A stretch of DNA of 64,000 nucleotides from TA-21 sp036558405 (GTDB lineage Archaea; Thermoproteota; Nitrososphaeria; Nitrososphaerales; Nitrososphaeraceae), in the NCBI GenBank assembly GCA_036558405.1, contig DATBFR010000068.1, forward strand, positions 46,922 through 110,921, in the 5' to 3' direction. The notes under the pieces were generated by a model. That model had not been told where the DNA came from. It saw only the letters and a list, made by a program, of their open reading frames with translations, and did not search any database. A program made the position numbers and the translations under genes. The stretch's first letter is position 1, and each line of letters begins with the position of its first letter. Positions 1 through 8,958 of the stretch are shown here, one piece after another.

Positions 1-302
1 TTCTCTGGAGGAGATTGTAAATTTCAAGGGAATTGTTTCCACGTTTAATGTCTGTCATGATTTAGAACCCAAAATCCGCCTCACCTCATGTTGTTTCGGC
101 AGCTGAATTCCGAAGCGAGTGGTGCTAGCAATTAGAATAGGAATCAAGATCGAAGGATAATGTAATACCTGAGTCAAAATACTCTATTAACGCTAACTAG
201 TTTTTAGGCATAGGTATAACCAGTTTGCCGGAGGTTATTTTCAGAACGCTAAACTTTTCAATTCGCGCTGTTCAGTTTATTTGGATAATAATCGGTTAGA
301 AA
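1..302. other. left-edge region without a supported gene
   Basis: No complete gene is visible before the ORF at 303. A plus-strand frame is open from base 2 to a TGA at 104-106 without a start, so it could be the tail of a gene that begins outside the window, or chance. The rest is AT-rich and probably carries the promoter of the small membrane-protein gene that follows. Confidence 0.3.
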
Positions 303-563
303 ATGTCAGAATTATTGCGCGGTACCATAACGGTCATGATTCTTGTGATAGCGATTTCTGTCATTTACTTCGTGATACAGAACTATAAAGATAAAAAATT
401 TGCTGAAGAGGTTTCAAAGCAGGATCAAAGGAATGCACAAGATCAGGCGAATAAAACAAAACTTGAAGCTGAGAAAGATAAAGTAGATACACTAGTTAAT
501 ACTATGCAAAATCATACGGCGACCGAGGCTGAAACAACTGAGAAAACAGAATCGCCATTCTGA
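303..563 (+). CDS. small single-pass membrane protein with charged helical tail
   Basis: The 86-aa product has one hydrophobic segment at about residues 8-26 (ILVIAISVIYFVIQ core), followed by a strongly charged Lys/Glu/Asp/Gln-rich stretch (about residues 29-62) that should form a soluble helix or coiled coil, and a Thr/Glu-rich end. There is no Cys and no catalytic motif. It is probably anchored in the cytoplasmic membrane with the tail in the cytoplasm (inference from KDKK just after the membrane segment). It begins with ATG and stands alone on the plus strand, tail to tail with the gene at 728-1180. The family is not recognised; the call rests on composition and an uninterrupted frame. 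Confidence 0.6.
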   Translation: MSELLRGTITVMILVIAISVIYFVIQNYKDKKFAEEVSKQDQRNAQDQANKTKLEAEKDKVDTLVNTMQNHTATEAETTEKTESPF

Positions 564-727
564 CAGCTCATCATCGACATTGTCGTTCGCATCAAGGCAA
601 ACATGATACACGTGTATTAATAATTATCGTAGCATCTGTCAAGTTTGGAAGCAGGGGTAATTTCTTGCGGAATATGTCATTATCATTTGTCTAATCGGGA
701 TTACTGTCTACGAACGGAGACTGCACC

Positions 728-1180
728 CTAGGGTCTGTTTTTTCCACGGGTAGCTTGTCTTTTCTTAGAGTTGTCTAGCTTTTTTATTAGCTTCGGTTCG
801 GCATTTCTAACTATTGGAATTAGCTTCTTCATAATAACCGAATGAAAGTCCTTAACAGAAACATCAAATGTAAATATGACAACTGCACGTAGGCGATTAT
901 TGCTGTCAGTAGTAGGAATTGTTACTCTAAATACTTTTTCGTAATAAGAACAAGTGTAGTCAATTTTTCCAAGAATTGACTGCCACCTAATTCTAGTGTA
1001 CTGTCTCGTAACTGCTGCGAGAGCGTATTGAGCAGTTTGTTCTCGATCTAATAATGGTTTTAGTCCTTTTCGTTCTGACGTCGCCATAACAGATCCATGT
1101 TCATCAACAATAGCTGCAAATCTCACTCCGCTATTTGCATTAATTATTCTATCACAAATCGATTTGAAAAGGTTAACCAT
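728..1180 (-). CDS. thaumarchaeal roadblock-like protein (DUF6659-like)
   Basis: The 150-aa product has an N-terminal alpha/beta domain of about 110 residues with the pattern seen in small thaumarchaeal sensor-like proteins: ICDRI near the start, then GVRFAAIVDEHG, a helical middle part, KIDYTCSYYEKVFRVTIP, and a further strand RAVVIFTFD. This order resembles roadblock/LC7-profilin folds and the family I remember as DUF6659; the assignment is from memory of family appearance. The C-terminal 35 residues are basic (RNAEPKLIKKLDNSKKRQATRGKNRP spans the end) and may bind nucleic acid or another protein. Such genes are usually present in several copies in ammonia-oxidising archaea; their role is unknown. 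It is divergent from the HAD phosphatase gene at 1323. Confidence 0.6.
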   Translation of the reverse strand: MVNLFKSICDRIINANSGVRFAAIVDEHGSVMATSERKGLKPLLDREQTAQYALAAVTRQYTRIRWQSILGKIDYTCSYYEKVFRVTIPTTDSNNRLRAVVIFTFDVSVKDFHSVIMKKLIPIVRNAEPKLIKKLDNSKKRQATRGKNRP

Positions 1181-1322
1181 TGGTAAAATTCTGGACTACA
1201 TCATAATAAAGTTTGGCAAAAAAGCCAGGTCAATTGACAAATTCAATTGAATATTAAGATCCGTGTCTATTCTAAGACAACTTATTTATTTTGTTATTGG
1301 CCATTACCTGAAGTCAGTTAAT

Positions 1323-1856
1323 ATGAAGACGCTTGCCATAGATTTAGATTCTGTGTTAGCTGATACTATGCTTCTTTGGGCAGATGAGTATAACAAGAGA
1401 AAGAACGCCCATATTAAAAAAAATGACATAATTTCATGGGAGCTACCAGAAGTTTTTAACTTGCCAGTTGAGGAAATATCGCAAATATTTACACATATTT
1501 GGGATCGGCGCTGGAAAGAAATTCCACCTACGGAACCGGATATAGCGAACACCACATATGTTCTACATCAACGTGGATACAGGATATCCATTCTAACAAA
1601 GAGGTTCAGGGCTTCTGTGGCAAATGTTGCAAAATGGCTTGATCTTTATAACGTTTATTGTGATGATCTTTTGTTTGTTTACGATGATCGGCCTAAAGGA
1701 GAATATCCTTTTGATATTCTAGTTGACGACGCCCCTATTAATCTGATGAATATAAGGTGTCCAAGGAAGGGGATTCTTTACAGCCAACCATGGAATAAGG
1801 ATTTTGTATGGCCGAATAGAATAAGCAAATTAACCCAGCTTGCTGAACTGATTTAG
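1323..1856 (+). CDS. HAD-family 5'(3')-deoxyribonucleotidase-like phosphatase
   Basis: From ATG at 1323 the product is 177 aa. Residues 5-13 read AIDLDSVLA, matching HAD motif I DxDxV/T with the nucleophile and acid aspartates. SILTKR supplies the motif II Ser/Thr region, and ILVDDAP near residue 137 is the acidic motif IV. A helical cap region (about residues 20-75) lies after motif I, as in NT5C/5'-nucleotidase-type phosphatases, which dephosphorylate (deoxy)nucleoside monophosphates. The substrate cannot be read from the sequence. The frame is open further upstream to a GTG at 1263, which would add 20 residues (MSILRQLIYFVIGHYLKSVN); the ATG start is preferred because HAD motif I normally lies within the first 10-15 residues. 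Confidence 0.75.
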   Translation: MKTLAIDLDSVLADTMLLWADEYNKRKNAHIKKNDIISWELPEVFNLPVEEISQIFTHIWDRRWKEIPPTEPDIANTTYVLHQRGYRISILTKRFRASVANVAKWLDLYNVYCDDLLFVYDDRPKGEYPFDILVDDAPINLMNIRCPRKGILYSQPWNKDFVWPNRISKLTQLAELI

Positions 1857-2079
1857 AGTAAGAGACGCTCAATTACGATTTGGTGATTGCAAATTAGTAA
1901 TGGGCGGCGTAATGATTTTATCGTTGGTGATTATAGGGTAATGCCTCCAAGTTATTTTCCCGAGCTTCTAAATAGCCAGAAGACTGATTTTTATCAATTA
2001 TCGTCGTGCCTGAAAGATTGAAGAAATAAAAAATTTTCCAGTCTTTATGGAACCAAATATTGATTAAAGCAGAATAGAT

Positions 2080-2634
2080 TTGAATGAACGTAGAAATAAC
2101 TTGGAGACAGCACGATTAATTGAGTGCAACAAAGTATACACAGGTGAGCTGTCCGTTAGCATCAATAAATTTCTGGCAAATGGTAAGGAAATATCCAAAG
2201 AATTGGTAGAATATTCGGACTCTGTCGGGATTATACCCCTAGATAAGGACTTAAACTTGGTATTAATTCAGCAATATAGATTCGCTGCGAGAAAGTTGTT
2301 GATTGAAATTCCTGCAGGAAAAATTGAATCAGGCGAAACCCCTGTGAATGCAGCTATACGAGAGTTGAATGAAGAAACAGGACTCACAGGAACTCTTGAG
2401 CCATTGATAAACTGGTATTTGGCACCTGGATATTCTACTGAAAAAATGCACATTTTTGTAGCGAGAGACTTGATCAAATGCAAAAAAAGACTCGCCATGG
2501 ATTCCGATGAAAAGATAGTGATAAGAACAATGACATTGAATTCGGCAGTAAGGAAATGCGTGAGTGGCAGCATACAGGATTGCAAAACCATTTCTGCGAT
2601 TCTGCTTTATTCACAATTAAAAAGGCGAATTTAG
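2080..2634 (+). CDS. Nudix hydrolase, ADP-ribose pyrophosphatase-like
   Basis: The 184-aa product carries a perfect Nudix box G-x5-E-x7-REU-x-EE-x-GU at about residues 80-102, with the core RELNEETGL. Upstream, VGIIPLDKDLNLVLIQQYR is typical of ADP-ribose pyrophosphatases (NUDT5/NudF group), and WYLAPGYSTEKMHIFVARDL after the box contains the proline-glycine-x-tyrosine feature of that group. The likely reaction is hydrolysis of ADP-ribose or a similar nucleoside diphosphate derivative to AMP plus a sugar phosphate, in the cytoplasm. The start is TTG at 2080; no ATG lies in frame before the conserved region, so TTG is the best choice. The gene is monocistronic with about 220 bp of non-coding DNA on each side. 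Confidence 0.88.
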   Translation: MNERRNNLETARLIECNKVYTGELSVSINKFLANGKEISKELVEYSDSVGIIPLDKDLNLVLIQQYRFAARKLLIEIPAGKIESGETPVNAAIRELNEETGLTGTLEPLINWYLAPGYSTEKMHIFVARDLIKCKKRLAMDSDEKIVIRTMTLNSAVRKCVSGSIQDCKTISAILLYSQLKRRI

Positions 2635-2870
2635 TCGATTTATATCTATTGCGTGCTTCTATCTTTTCAGTTCTAAAGTATGGTTGACATTACGTATAGA
2701 AAAAGGATTAGACAACCTAGTAATATTAAGACTTCATATGTTTTCTTCAAGGCTTTGCATCGTATATGCTTCAGTATTAACGTTGGTTTTATTCTGATCA
2801 GGTCATGCAATCATTCCAAGAACGGTGTCTAATGACAGCATTTAAAGGGCGGTGAGAAAAAGTTCCTCTA

Positions 2871-3083
2871 GTGAGCAAGACATTTCAGGGCCTACGTCCT
2901 ATTAAGCCAGAAGAGAAGGTAAGGCCAGGAACCAGAGATTCGACACCTGGTAAGAAGTATTGTTCATCATGCCAAAATGAAGCTAGCCAATTCGCTATGT
3001 TTAGTTCAGTAGGTGTGACCGTGATAGAAAGATACTGCGATACTTGCATTAACCAGAATAAGCACATTTTACTGAATAATTAG
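2871..3083 (+). CDS. small zinc-ribbon protein (CxxC...ERYCDTC type)
   Basis: The 70-aa product begins with GTG and has a basic, Pro-rich N-terminus of about 28 residues followed by two Cys pairs: CSSC near residue 31 and CDTC near residue 56. The spacing suggests a single zinc ribbon or treble clef. The second knuckle is preceded by VIERY, a signature shared with the products at 60498-60791 and the fragment at 21140-21280 (EKYCDSC, ERYCENC), so the three form a paralogous family. Function is unknown; such tiny zinc proteins may bind nucleic acid or mediate protein contacts. It lies alone between the Nudix gene and a convergent winged-helix gene. Confidence 0.65.
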   Translation: MSKTFQGLRPIKPEEKVRPGTRDSTPGKKYCSSCQNEASQFAMFSSVGVTVIERYCDTCINQNKHILLNN

Positions 3084-3168
3084 CATAATAATTAGAAAAT
3101 AAATACTGTCATGGTGGTCGTTGGTAACGATTTTGTCCTTGAATGTCTTGTTATTAGTGATTGAGGCA

Positions 3169-3453
3169 CTATCTTGAGTCTTCAGTCCTTTGTTCCTGAT
3201 TGCTAACCTCTATTCCATACTTTGTAATATAGTAAAGGCTATCAAATTGGGCTCCTGCAACATTCATTACCCCTTCACCTCTACGTATTAGTCCACATAA
3301 GCATAATTCATTGAGATGTTCCAGTATTTCGGACTTTGGCAGGTCTGGTGATTGCCAAACAATAGTCATATACATGATACCGACATTAGTATCTCTCTTC
3401 GATAGCTGAGCAACAATCATAAGTATTCTTCTTGCATGTTCCAGTAAGTACAT
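3169..3453 (-). CDS. winged-helix DNA-binding protein
   Basis: The 94-aa protein looks like one winged-helix domain: a helical start (EHARRILMIVAQLSKRD), a turn and helix (PKSEILEHLNELCLCGLI), then a beta wing (RRGEGVMNVAG ... YYITKYGIEV). The segment LNELCLCGLIRRGE has the 'helix then glycine-linked wing' form of archaeal transcription regulators of the PadR/MarR/DUF24-like superfamily. It is probably a small transcription factor; the target is unknown. The last residues are charged and disordered. It stands alone on the minus strand; a 395-bp gap follows upstream of its start. Confidence 0.6.
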   Translation of the reverse strand: MYLLEHARRILMIVAQLSKRDTNVGIMYMTIVWQSPDLPKSEILEHLNELCLCGLIRRGEGVMNVAGAQFDSLYYITKYGIEVSNQEQRTEDSR

Positions 3454-3849
3454 GTTGTCTTGGAGAATTTTTTGTTATTTAAAAGTGTGTTGAACCATAA
3501 TTTCCAAAATTCACTTCTAATTCATATGACTTTATTCTAAAATCGGGTATAACTCAGAGTCGAGAGTGCGTATAAATTGACAAGTTGGATTTTCTCAGAC
3601 GAGGAATATCAAAATTGCAACCAAAATCTTATCGGACCGATACGTGCAAATCAAACAGTTGTTATTCTGTAAAAACATTTGTAAGAGAAATTCATTAATT
3701 ATAGGTTGAATCAAGTTAATTATCCTGATGAAAATTTGAGTATACAAACAGTGAGAGTTAGAGAATTTAGCGTTAAAGATCATGAGAAATTAGGTTATTA
3801 ATTTTATTCTTCAAATAAGGTTAAATTCCCTCAATTAATCTTACTAACC
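3454..3849. other. AT-rich intergenic region
   Basis: No convincing gene is seen. A 62-codon minus-strand frame (3595-3783) encodes an AT-driven Ile/Phe/Leu/Asn-rich sequence without recognisable features. The region probably holds the promoter of the winged-helix gene on the left and that of the small membrane protein on the right. Confidence 0.4.
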
Positions 3850-4035
3850 GTGTTTGATAGTAGGAATTGGCTCAAAGAAGCAATACTCACATTGGCATTG
3901 TATATTACTATAGTAACTAGCTTGCAGATCATTTTTAAACTCCGTTCAGAGCTAGCTGCCCCAATAGCTGTAGCGTTAGTGATTCTTATCATTTACAGAT
4001 TACACAGCCGATCTAAGAAACGGATCCCGAGATGA
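3850..4035 (+). CDS. small two-helix membrane protein
   Basis: The 61-aa product begins at a GTG and has two hydrophobic segments, about residues 11-28 (AILTLALYITIVTSLQII) and 36-50 (APIAVALVILIIYRL), separated by a short KLRSELA linker, and ends in a strongly basic tail (RLHSRSKKRIPR). The positive-inside rule puts both ends in the cytoplasm. No family is recognised. The small size and alternative start make the call moderate. Confidence 0.45.
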   Translation: MFDSRNWLKEAILTLALYITIVTSLQIIFKLRSELAAPIAVALVILIIYRLHSRSKKRIPR

Positions 4036-4205
4036 TAGGTGTTGGGTGGTCGATTCTGGATTGAGTCATCTACAACGATCAACAAATGGAAGTTTCCCTA
4101 ATTAAACTCAAGCCTAATCCCAATCACATATTGATCTTTTAATCAAAAAAACACCAGAAGCGAATGGAATCTAATAGGTCTTAAGTTCATTATGGCAGTA
4201 CTTGG

Positions 4206-4502
4206 TCAATCGTATATCTTATCGATAACAAGAGCTAAATTGATGTCGTTAGTTGTTATTGCGGTTGCATCATGCGTAAACAACTGAATTTCCACAATAT
4301 TGTAGACGTTTTTCCAATCTGGATGATGATTCATTTTTTCAGCTTCAAATGCTACTTGAGTCATGAATCCGAAAGCCTTTACGAAATTATCAAATTTGAA
4401 TGATTTTGCAAGTTTACCATCTTTTACTTCCCAACCGTTCAGTCTACTTAGCTCTTCACGAATTCTTTCGTCGCTAAGCTTTTCGTATTTATTGCTAGAC
4501 AT
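4206..4502 (-). CDS. pterin-4a-carbinolamine dehydratase (PCD/DCoH family)
   Basis: The 98-aa product has the length of the family and the signature: LNGWEV near residue 20, FVKAFGFMTQVAFEAEKMNHHP in the middle (helix carrying the EKMNHHPDW active-site motif, with the paired His), and a final region with FTHDATAITTNDINLA where a His and Asp of the pocket sit. In other organisms the enzyme dehydrates 4a-hydroxytetrahydrobiopterin in pterin recycling and can act as a dimerisation cofactor of a transcription factor. No pterin-dependent hydroxylase is near, so its partner here is unknown. The gene is monocistronic on the minus strand. Confidence 0.92.
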   Translation of the reverse strand: MSSNKYEKLSDERIREELSRLNGWEVKDGKLAKSFKFDNFVKAFGFMTQVAFEAEKMNHHPDWKNVYNIVEIQLFTHDATAITTNDINLALVIDKIYD

Positions 4503-4630
4503 AAGTTGTTCTTAGATTTTGAATCTAATAGACCTTTTGCATGGGATAGAAATCACGCTTGAATAAAAACTCATAAAAATTAAATAATTGACAAATGCCT
4601 ACATGAATTCTTAAAATTGACAAGCTCAAC

Positions 4631-5113
4631 TTATGAGCTTAATTCTTTACGATAAATCGTATCCATCAGCCAATCCATAAATTTGGATATGTCCTCATTT
4701 ACTTTGCACCATAAGTGGACGGATCCTGGTAAAATCTCTATCCTCCCATCATTCATTATGATTTTCAATCCCTCTTTGCCTTCATACATGTAAGCATCCT
4801 GGACTGTAACTTTACCTAATAATTCTTTAGCTGCATTCTTTATGATCTCCCTTTCGATGGGAAATGTCTTTTTGAATTTATCTAGCACAATGCCAATATT
4901 TTCTGTACCATAGGAACCAGCGTCTAGTATTTTGGATGAATTGGGAAAATGCAACTGTAAAGATACATTAAATCTGGCTCCTACGAAATTAGATATCTGA
5001 TTAATATGCTGATACGCGATATTAGGATTTTTATTTAGATCTTTTTCGAGCTCCTGTTCATGATACTGAAGGTTATAAAGAAGGTCTGAGTGAAGATTAG
5101 AAAATCTTCCCAT
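4631..5113 (-). CDS. conserved-looking hypothetical protein, 160 aa
   Basis: I do not recognise this protein. It is soluble, without signal peptide or Cys clusters. The N-terminal half is helical and charged (SDLLYNLQYHEQELEKDLNK), the middle has Gly-rich turns (DAGSYGTENIGIVLDKF), and the C-terminal third looks like beta strands (KVTVQDAYMYEGKEGLKIIM; GRIEILPGSVHLW) followed by a final amphipathic helix (DISKFMDWLMDTIYRK). Codon use and an intact frame argue for a real gene. It begins 152 bp from the divergent gene at 5266. Confidence 0.55.
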   Translation of the reverse strand: MGRFSNLHSDLLYNLQYHEQELEKDLNKNPNIAYQHINQISNFVGARFNVSLQLHFPNSSKILDAGSYGTENIGIVLDKFKKTFPIEREIIKNAAKELLGKVTVQDAYMYEGKEGLKIIMNDGRIEILPGSVHLWCKVNEDISKFMDWLMDTIYRKELSS

Positions 5114-5265
5114 TGAGAAGCAAGATATACACTTATTATTTTAATGTTATGTAACTTTGGTTGAGCACGGGACAGGATCCTGTTAAAGAAGATACCTAAA
5201 GTCGAAGTAGATATTACATAGGGCCATAGCTCTATTTTTATTTTAGTAAATCAAAAAAAAGAATA

Positions 5266-5910
5266 ATGTTTGCAAGTGATGAGGGCTCCGAACGTGCCAC
5301 AAGCATTGAAGATTATCAGTCAACCTGTATCAATTTCATTTTTGATATAAGTAGAGATTACAAAGACTGGGTGGACAGGTACCAACTCTCGAGTAGTGAA
5401 TCTGATGTAAGAAAGCATACGATAGATTCAATCGTTGACAACACCAATAATTGGATAGCCAAATACGGTAACACAATAAGGAAAGTTGACATAATAATGA
5501 ATGATGGTGTTAGTAAGATGGCCGAGAATACGGCAGGATATCCATTTTCATTATCGATAAGTCTGAATGGCCAAACAAGATACGCACATCATCCAATTGG
5601 GTCGATCCAATTGAGAGTAAAGGCAATACCACGAGACAATAAGGGAGTAAGACTAGGTTCGTATTCCAAGGAAAATATTTTTCAGCTTTCCTCTAGTGCA
5701 GAATTGAGTTATCATGTTAGTCAAGAAAGCTTCAAGAAATCTGACATACTGGATGATTTCGTTACTTTGGACGCTACTAAATGCTCAAGCGGTGATTTAA
5801 TATCTATAACTGTGATAGCTGAAGAACTGACAGATGAATATGTCTCTGAAAGTAGGGGCTACACGACATTGATTCTATTGGCGGATACCAAACCCAAGAA
5901 TAGCGATTAG
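5266..5910 (+). CDS. hypothetical protein, 214 aa
   Basis: The 214-aa product is soluble, acidic and without a signal peptide. Residues about 16-75 are helical (INFIFDISRDYKDWVDRYQ; HTIDSIVDNTNNWIAKYG); residues about 90-205 look like an all-beta domain with repeated strands (YPFSLSISLNGQTRY; SIQLRVKAIPRDN; DLISITVIAEELTDEYV). The single Cys pair (C21 and C175) is too far apart to suggest a zinc site. The family is not recognised. It is followed by 720 bp without a supported gene. Confidence 0.5.
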   Translation: MFASDEGSERATSIEDYQSTCINFIFDISRDYKDWVDRYQLSSSESDVRKHTIDSIVDNTNNWIAKYGNTIRKVDIIMNDGVSKMAENTAGYPFSLSISLNGQTRYAHHPIGSIQLRVKAIPRDNKGVRLGSYSKENIFQLSSSAELSYHVSQESFKKSDILDDFVTLDATKCSSGDLISITVIAEELTDEYVSESRGYTTLILLADTKPKNSD

Positions 5911-6630
5911 CCACTAATATTTCATAACAGAGATTTTCGGGCTTATAATTAATATTCGTTTTCTAATTCTTTCGGAAATCCCATAATTTAAGTATAAATA
6001 TGCAAAATAAAGCTTCTGTTAAATGGTAAATTTCAGTACGATAATTATATTTTTATGCAGTAATAAATAAAAATTAAGTTAGGGTAGCAGGATATCAGGA
6101 AAATATCGAATTGATTATAGGTACTGACTGTTGGATGTATAAACTGAAATATTACTGATGGTGTCTTAGTGGTCTTAGTGATACTTACTAACATATCTCA
6201 CTCATCTACGTTACCAAGCCTTCTGATCAATATCTAAAAGCGAATAGGACGAACTTAATAATTAGAGCAAAGACTTTCCAAAAGAATATCCGCCTGATAA
6301 AAGCATGATGGAATCTGGATTATGCAAAGAGATCTTTCTCAACTTTGGCTCTCGATATCGTAACTTCAATAAGGCAACAGCAACTATTCTCACGTTTATG
6401 CGTAATTCTAGATCAATTTCATGTTACCGCAAAAGTTCGAGCATGCTTCTGAAAGAATTTCAGTTTAAACCAGATTGATCTGACTTTAATTACTCGATAC
6501 TTCACACAATTAATATTAAATCAAATCGTCAGCATATCTTGTTATAAATTGGTTTCACTATTATTCATACTAAGAAAGTTCTGATTTGCCGTAAGACTTA
6601 AAATATCAGGGTATTTGTCAAGGATATGGA
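5911..6630. other. gene-poor intergenic region before tRNA-Gly
   Basis: The region is AT-rich with no convincing gene. A plus-strand ATG frame of 57 codons (6305-6478) is the longest short ORF seen; its Ser/Arg/Phe-rich product shows no motif. The right end carries TAAAATATC at 6599-6607, placed about 28 nt before the tRNA, which fits an archaeal TATA box. Confidence 0.35.
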
Positions 6631-6705
6631 GCGACGGTCGTCCAGTTTGGTCTAGGACATCAGATTGCCAATCTGGTAACCCGGGTTCAAATCCCGGCCG
6701 TCGCA
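6631..6705 (+). tRNA. tRNA-Gly (GCC)
   Basis: A full cloverleaf can be drawn. Acceptor GCGACGG pairs with CCGTCGC (6698-6704); D stem GTCC/GGAC; anticodon stem TCAGA/TCTGG around loop TTGCCAA, giving anticodon GCC; T arm CCGGG-TTCAAAT-CCCGG. The discriminator is A at 6705. There is no encoded CCA and no intron. A TATA-like element at 6599-6607 is correctly spaced, and a T-run follows directly (tttt at 6707 on), which is a likely archaeal terminator. Confidence 0.95.
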
Positions 6706-6755
6706 TTTTTGACGTTTGATATTAGAAGGTAGAACTGTCTATATTTATTTCAAGT

Positions 6756-7190
6756 TCATATCTTTTCGGTTATCGATGAAATCTGTTTCCATGCATTAAT
6801 TGCAGCCTCTAATTTTGGAAGCTGAATTAAGAAAATATTCTGGTCAGAGACAGCGCGATTAGTCGGTAGTATTCCGATCATTCCGGTAGAAGCCAGAGCA
6901 TGGAAAAATTCTTTCTTGTCGTTTGCAAATACCAGATAGTTTTCTTCTATGTCATAATCACAATAGGTCATAACAATGTCTACGAAAACATTTTTCCCGT
7001 CATGGAAAATGTCAAGAAGAATGTCAACTGCAAGTTTTTTTCCACTTATCGCACTTAGAATATCGGCGTAACGTTTATCCTCAATTTGTATGCAAGGAAG
7101 CGGCTTTCCATCGAAATCAATGACCGAGATCTCGCCTTTATGCAAGTTATCCGAAAATTGTGCTAGATTATGAAACTTTCGTCTGACCAT
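6756..7190 (-). CDS. hypothetical protein, 144 aa
   Basis: The product is soluble, with neither signal peptide nor Cys motif. The N-terminal part has short strands and turns (EISVIDFDGKPLPCIQIEDKRYADIL), the centre DILLDIFHDGKNVFVDIVMTYCDYDIEENYLVF looks like beta strands, and the C-terminus is an amphipathic helix (LEAAINAWKQISSITEKI). The family is not recognised. The ATG start lies just left of the 2.4-kb gene-poor stretch. It is convergent with tRNA-Gly. Confidence 0.5.
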   Translation of the reverse strand: MVRRKFHNLAQFSDNLHKGEISVIDFDGKPLPCIQIEDKRYADILSAISGKKLAVDILLDIFHDGKNVFVDIVMTYCDYDIEENYLVFANDKKEFFHALASTGMIGILPTNRAVSDQNIFLIQLPKLEAAINAWKQISSITEKI

Positions 7191-7531
7191 GGAGCATAGA
7201 AGGCATACCCTTATCTATTTTTTTGGCCCTTTTGTACATGCACTCTTTCTTGCTGAGGAATGTGTTATCAAAATCCATTCTGGCCTATTTTATCAAATAT
7301 TGTGAACACATTTGCAATCTCAATTTCATTCGCTTCAATGTAGGAGTCATTAAATATATTACAATTTTTTTGAACTACTGATAATTGAATTAATCATTGA
7401 TAATTATGGTTTTCAAGCAATTACAATTATTTCTTTTAGGCATGGTTGAACTTTGTTAATTCAGACTTAATACCATCAGTTTTGTAACTCGGAGAGAAGA
7501 TAGGGCATCTTCAAGGACTTTAGAAATCCAT

Positions 7532-7574
7532 TGCAGGGAAGAGGCTATGGTTTCCGCAGTGCCTCTTCCCTGCA
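7532..7574. repeat. 14-bp perfect inverted repeat (hairpin)
   Basis: The arm TGCAGGGAAGAGGC at 7532-7545 is followed by a 15-nt spacer and its exact reverse complement GCCTCTTCCCTGCA at 7561-7574. The arms are much richer in GC than the surroundings. No run of T follows on either strand, so a simple terminator is not obvious. It may be a structured RNA element, a protein-binding site or the end of an RNA gene. Confidence 0.6.
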
Positions 7575-8358
7575 TAGTGTTTGCCCATATAACATATTTA
7601 GCTGTCACCTATGCTTGGTCGTCTAGATTTAATTATATCTCATTCTTATCTAATTTACCAAACAATTAAACCAGACAGGCATCGTATCAAGCATTCTTTC
7701 CATCATGTTTAGTATAGTCTTACAGTTACTAATTCTGGATATCCTTAGACTGGTAACTGGACTTTAGATCAGTAGTCTGGTCCAAAACCGAAAATCTGCG
7801 ACATTGCTCTATTGAAGTCTGAAATAAATCATCTATATCTGACCCGCCTAAATCTATAATGTCACTACCATTAAATTATGAAATAAGTAAATAGCTTCAG
7901 ATTCTTACTTAAAACAGCATTGGTTACGCCTATAAAATTATGCTGATATTTGTCTGAATTAATCTAACTTTTGCTGTTTAGATAATTATTTTGGTACTTG
8001 GAGTACTTCATTTACAATATAGATGACAAAGCTACAGCTGCTTTTTGAGAATATACGCAATTTGGACACTTGTGAAGCGCTTACTTGTTAGTAAACTATT
8101 GACAAGCCAATCAAAAATAACCTTACCACAATTACCACCATCGAGATTTCAAAAGTTCTAATTGTCTAAACTCGGGGATGGTGTATAATCAGTACTAAGG
8201 TGATCCTGAAATTACCCGTCCTCAACAAAAGGTTGGTAGGTCGCTCCAATAATATAGAGATTTTTTGAAATTAGGGCAGATTTGTGTTATCTTTGAGTGC
8301 AATTCATTTTAGCAGCACTGCAGAATTGTCTAGTCATCTTCCTTGATGTTCTACTCAA

Positions 8359-8475
8359 TTATTTGTCAATGCTTTGAGGTTTCTTGTTGGCTTTAATTTT
8401 CGAAATACCAAAACATACCAGCAATTGTAGTGATGCTAGTCCGATTCCTGTAAAAACCATTGTTGCAAAATCCAC
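8359..8475 (-). CDS. tiny single-pass membrane peptide, 38 aa
   Basis: A minus-strand GTG frame encodes 38 residues: a hydrophobic segment at about residues 5-24 (TMVFTGIGLASLQLLVCFGI) and a basic end (SKIKANKKPQSIDK). The arrangement of one membrane helix with a Lys-rich cytoplasmic tail is that of a genuine small membrane protein rather than random AT-rich DNA. An AT-rich TTAATTTATG element lies about 20-30 nt upstream of the GTG and could be the TATA box of a leaderless mRNA. Function is unknown. Confidence 0.5.
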   Translation of the reverse strand: MDFATMVFTGIGLASLQLLVCFGISKIKANKKPQSIDK

Positions 8476-8817
8476 ATGGAAACGTAAAAGAACCCATAAA
8501 TTAAGTTTTTAGGGAGACATGGACTGTCTACGTGGCTACATCCCCGAAGCTCAAAAAGACAATATTAACAAATTTAGATGTGACTTAATACCATTTAATT
8601 CAAAATTTTCTACATTTGCAATCTCCAGCAATTGAGCGGCCTTTATATGTTAAATCGTGGCCCTCTCACATTATAATAACTTACAAGTAATGCTCTAGAG
8701 TTATCTGCTGTTAGTATTTGATATGCTTCCAGGCATCTAGACTGTTTGATAGATTGTGTCAAATATGTAGGTTAAAAGTCAAAAAAAGGTTAGTTGAGCT
8801 CTGGTAAATAGGTGAAA

Positions 8818-8958
8818 TTATTTAAGCCAAGCTAGGTAATGTCTCTGCCTAAACTCGCTGCATTGACAATAATTACATCCCAAATACATGTCTAATTGAA
8901 CAGTAGGCCTGTGATTTCCTCTCAAGTGACCACATACACAATTTTCTATTTCTGACAT
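8818..8958 (-). CDS. tiny zinc-finger-like protein, 46 aa
   Basis: A minus-strand ATG frame of 46 codons encodes potential zinc ligands in the order CVCGH ... H ... CNYCQC, followed by EFRQRH. The pattern (C-x-C-x-H, a middle His, then C-x2-C-x-C and an aromatic residue) matches that of the product at 15866-16009 (CVRCKH ... H ... CTCKTF), which supports both as members of one small family. The ligand count (four or more Cys plus His) is unlikely by chance. Function is unknown; metal binding is inferred from ligands only. Confidence 0.55.
   Translation of the reverse strand: MSEIENCVCGHLRGNHRPTVQLDMYLGCNYCQCSEFRQRHYLAWLK

Noticed and set aside
3595..3783. 62-codon minus-strand ORF
   Set aside because: Ile/Phe/Asn-rich composition reflects AT-rich DNA; no start context or motif.
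7740..7880. Minus-strand open stretch of about 49 codons with protein-like composition
   Set aside because: There is no start codon and no motif; such open stretches are common by chance, so it is only mentioned in the gap description.
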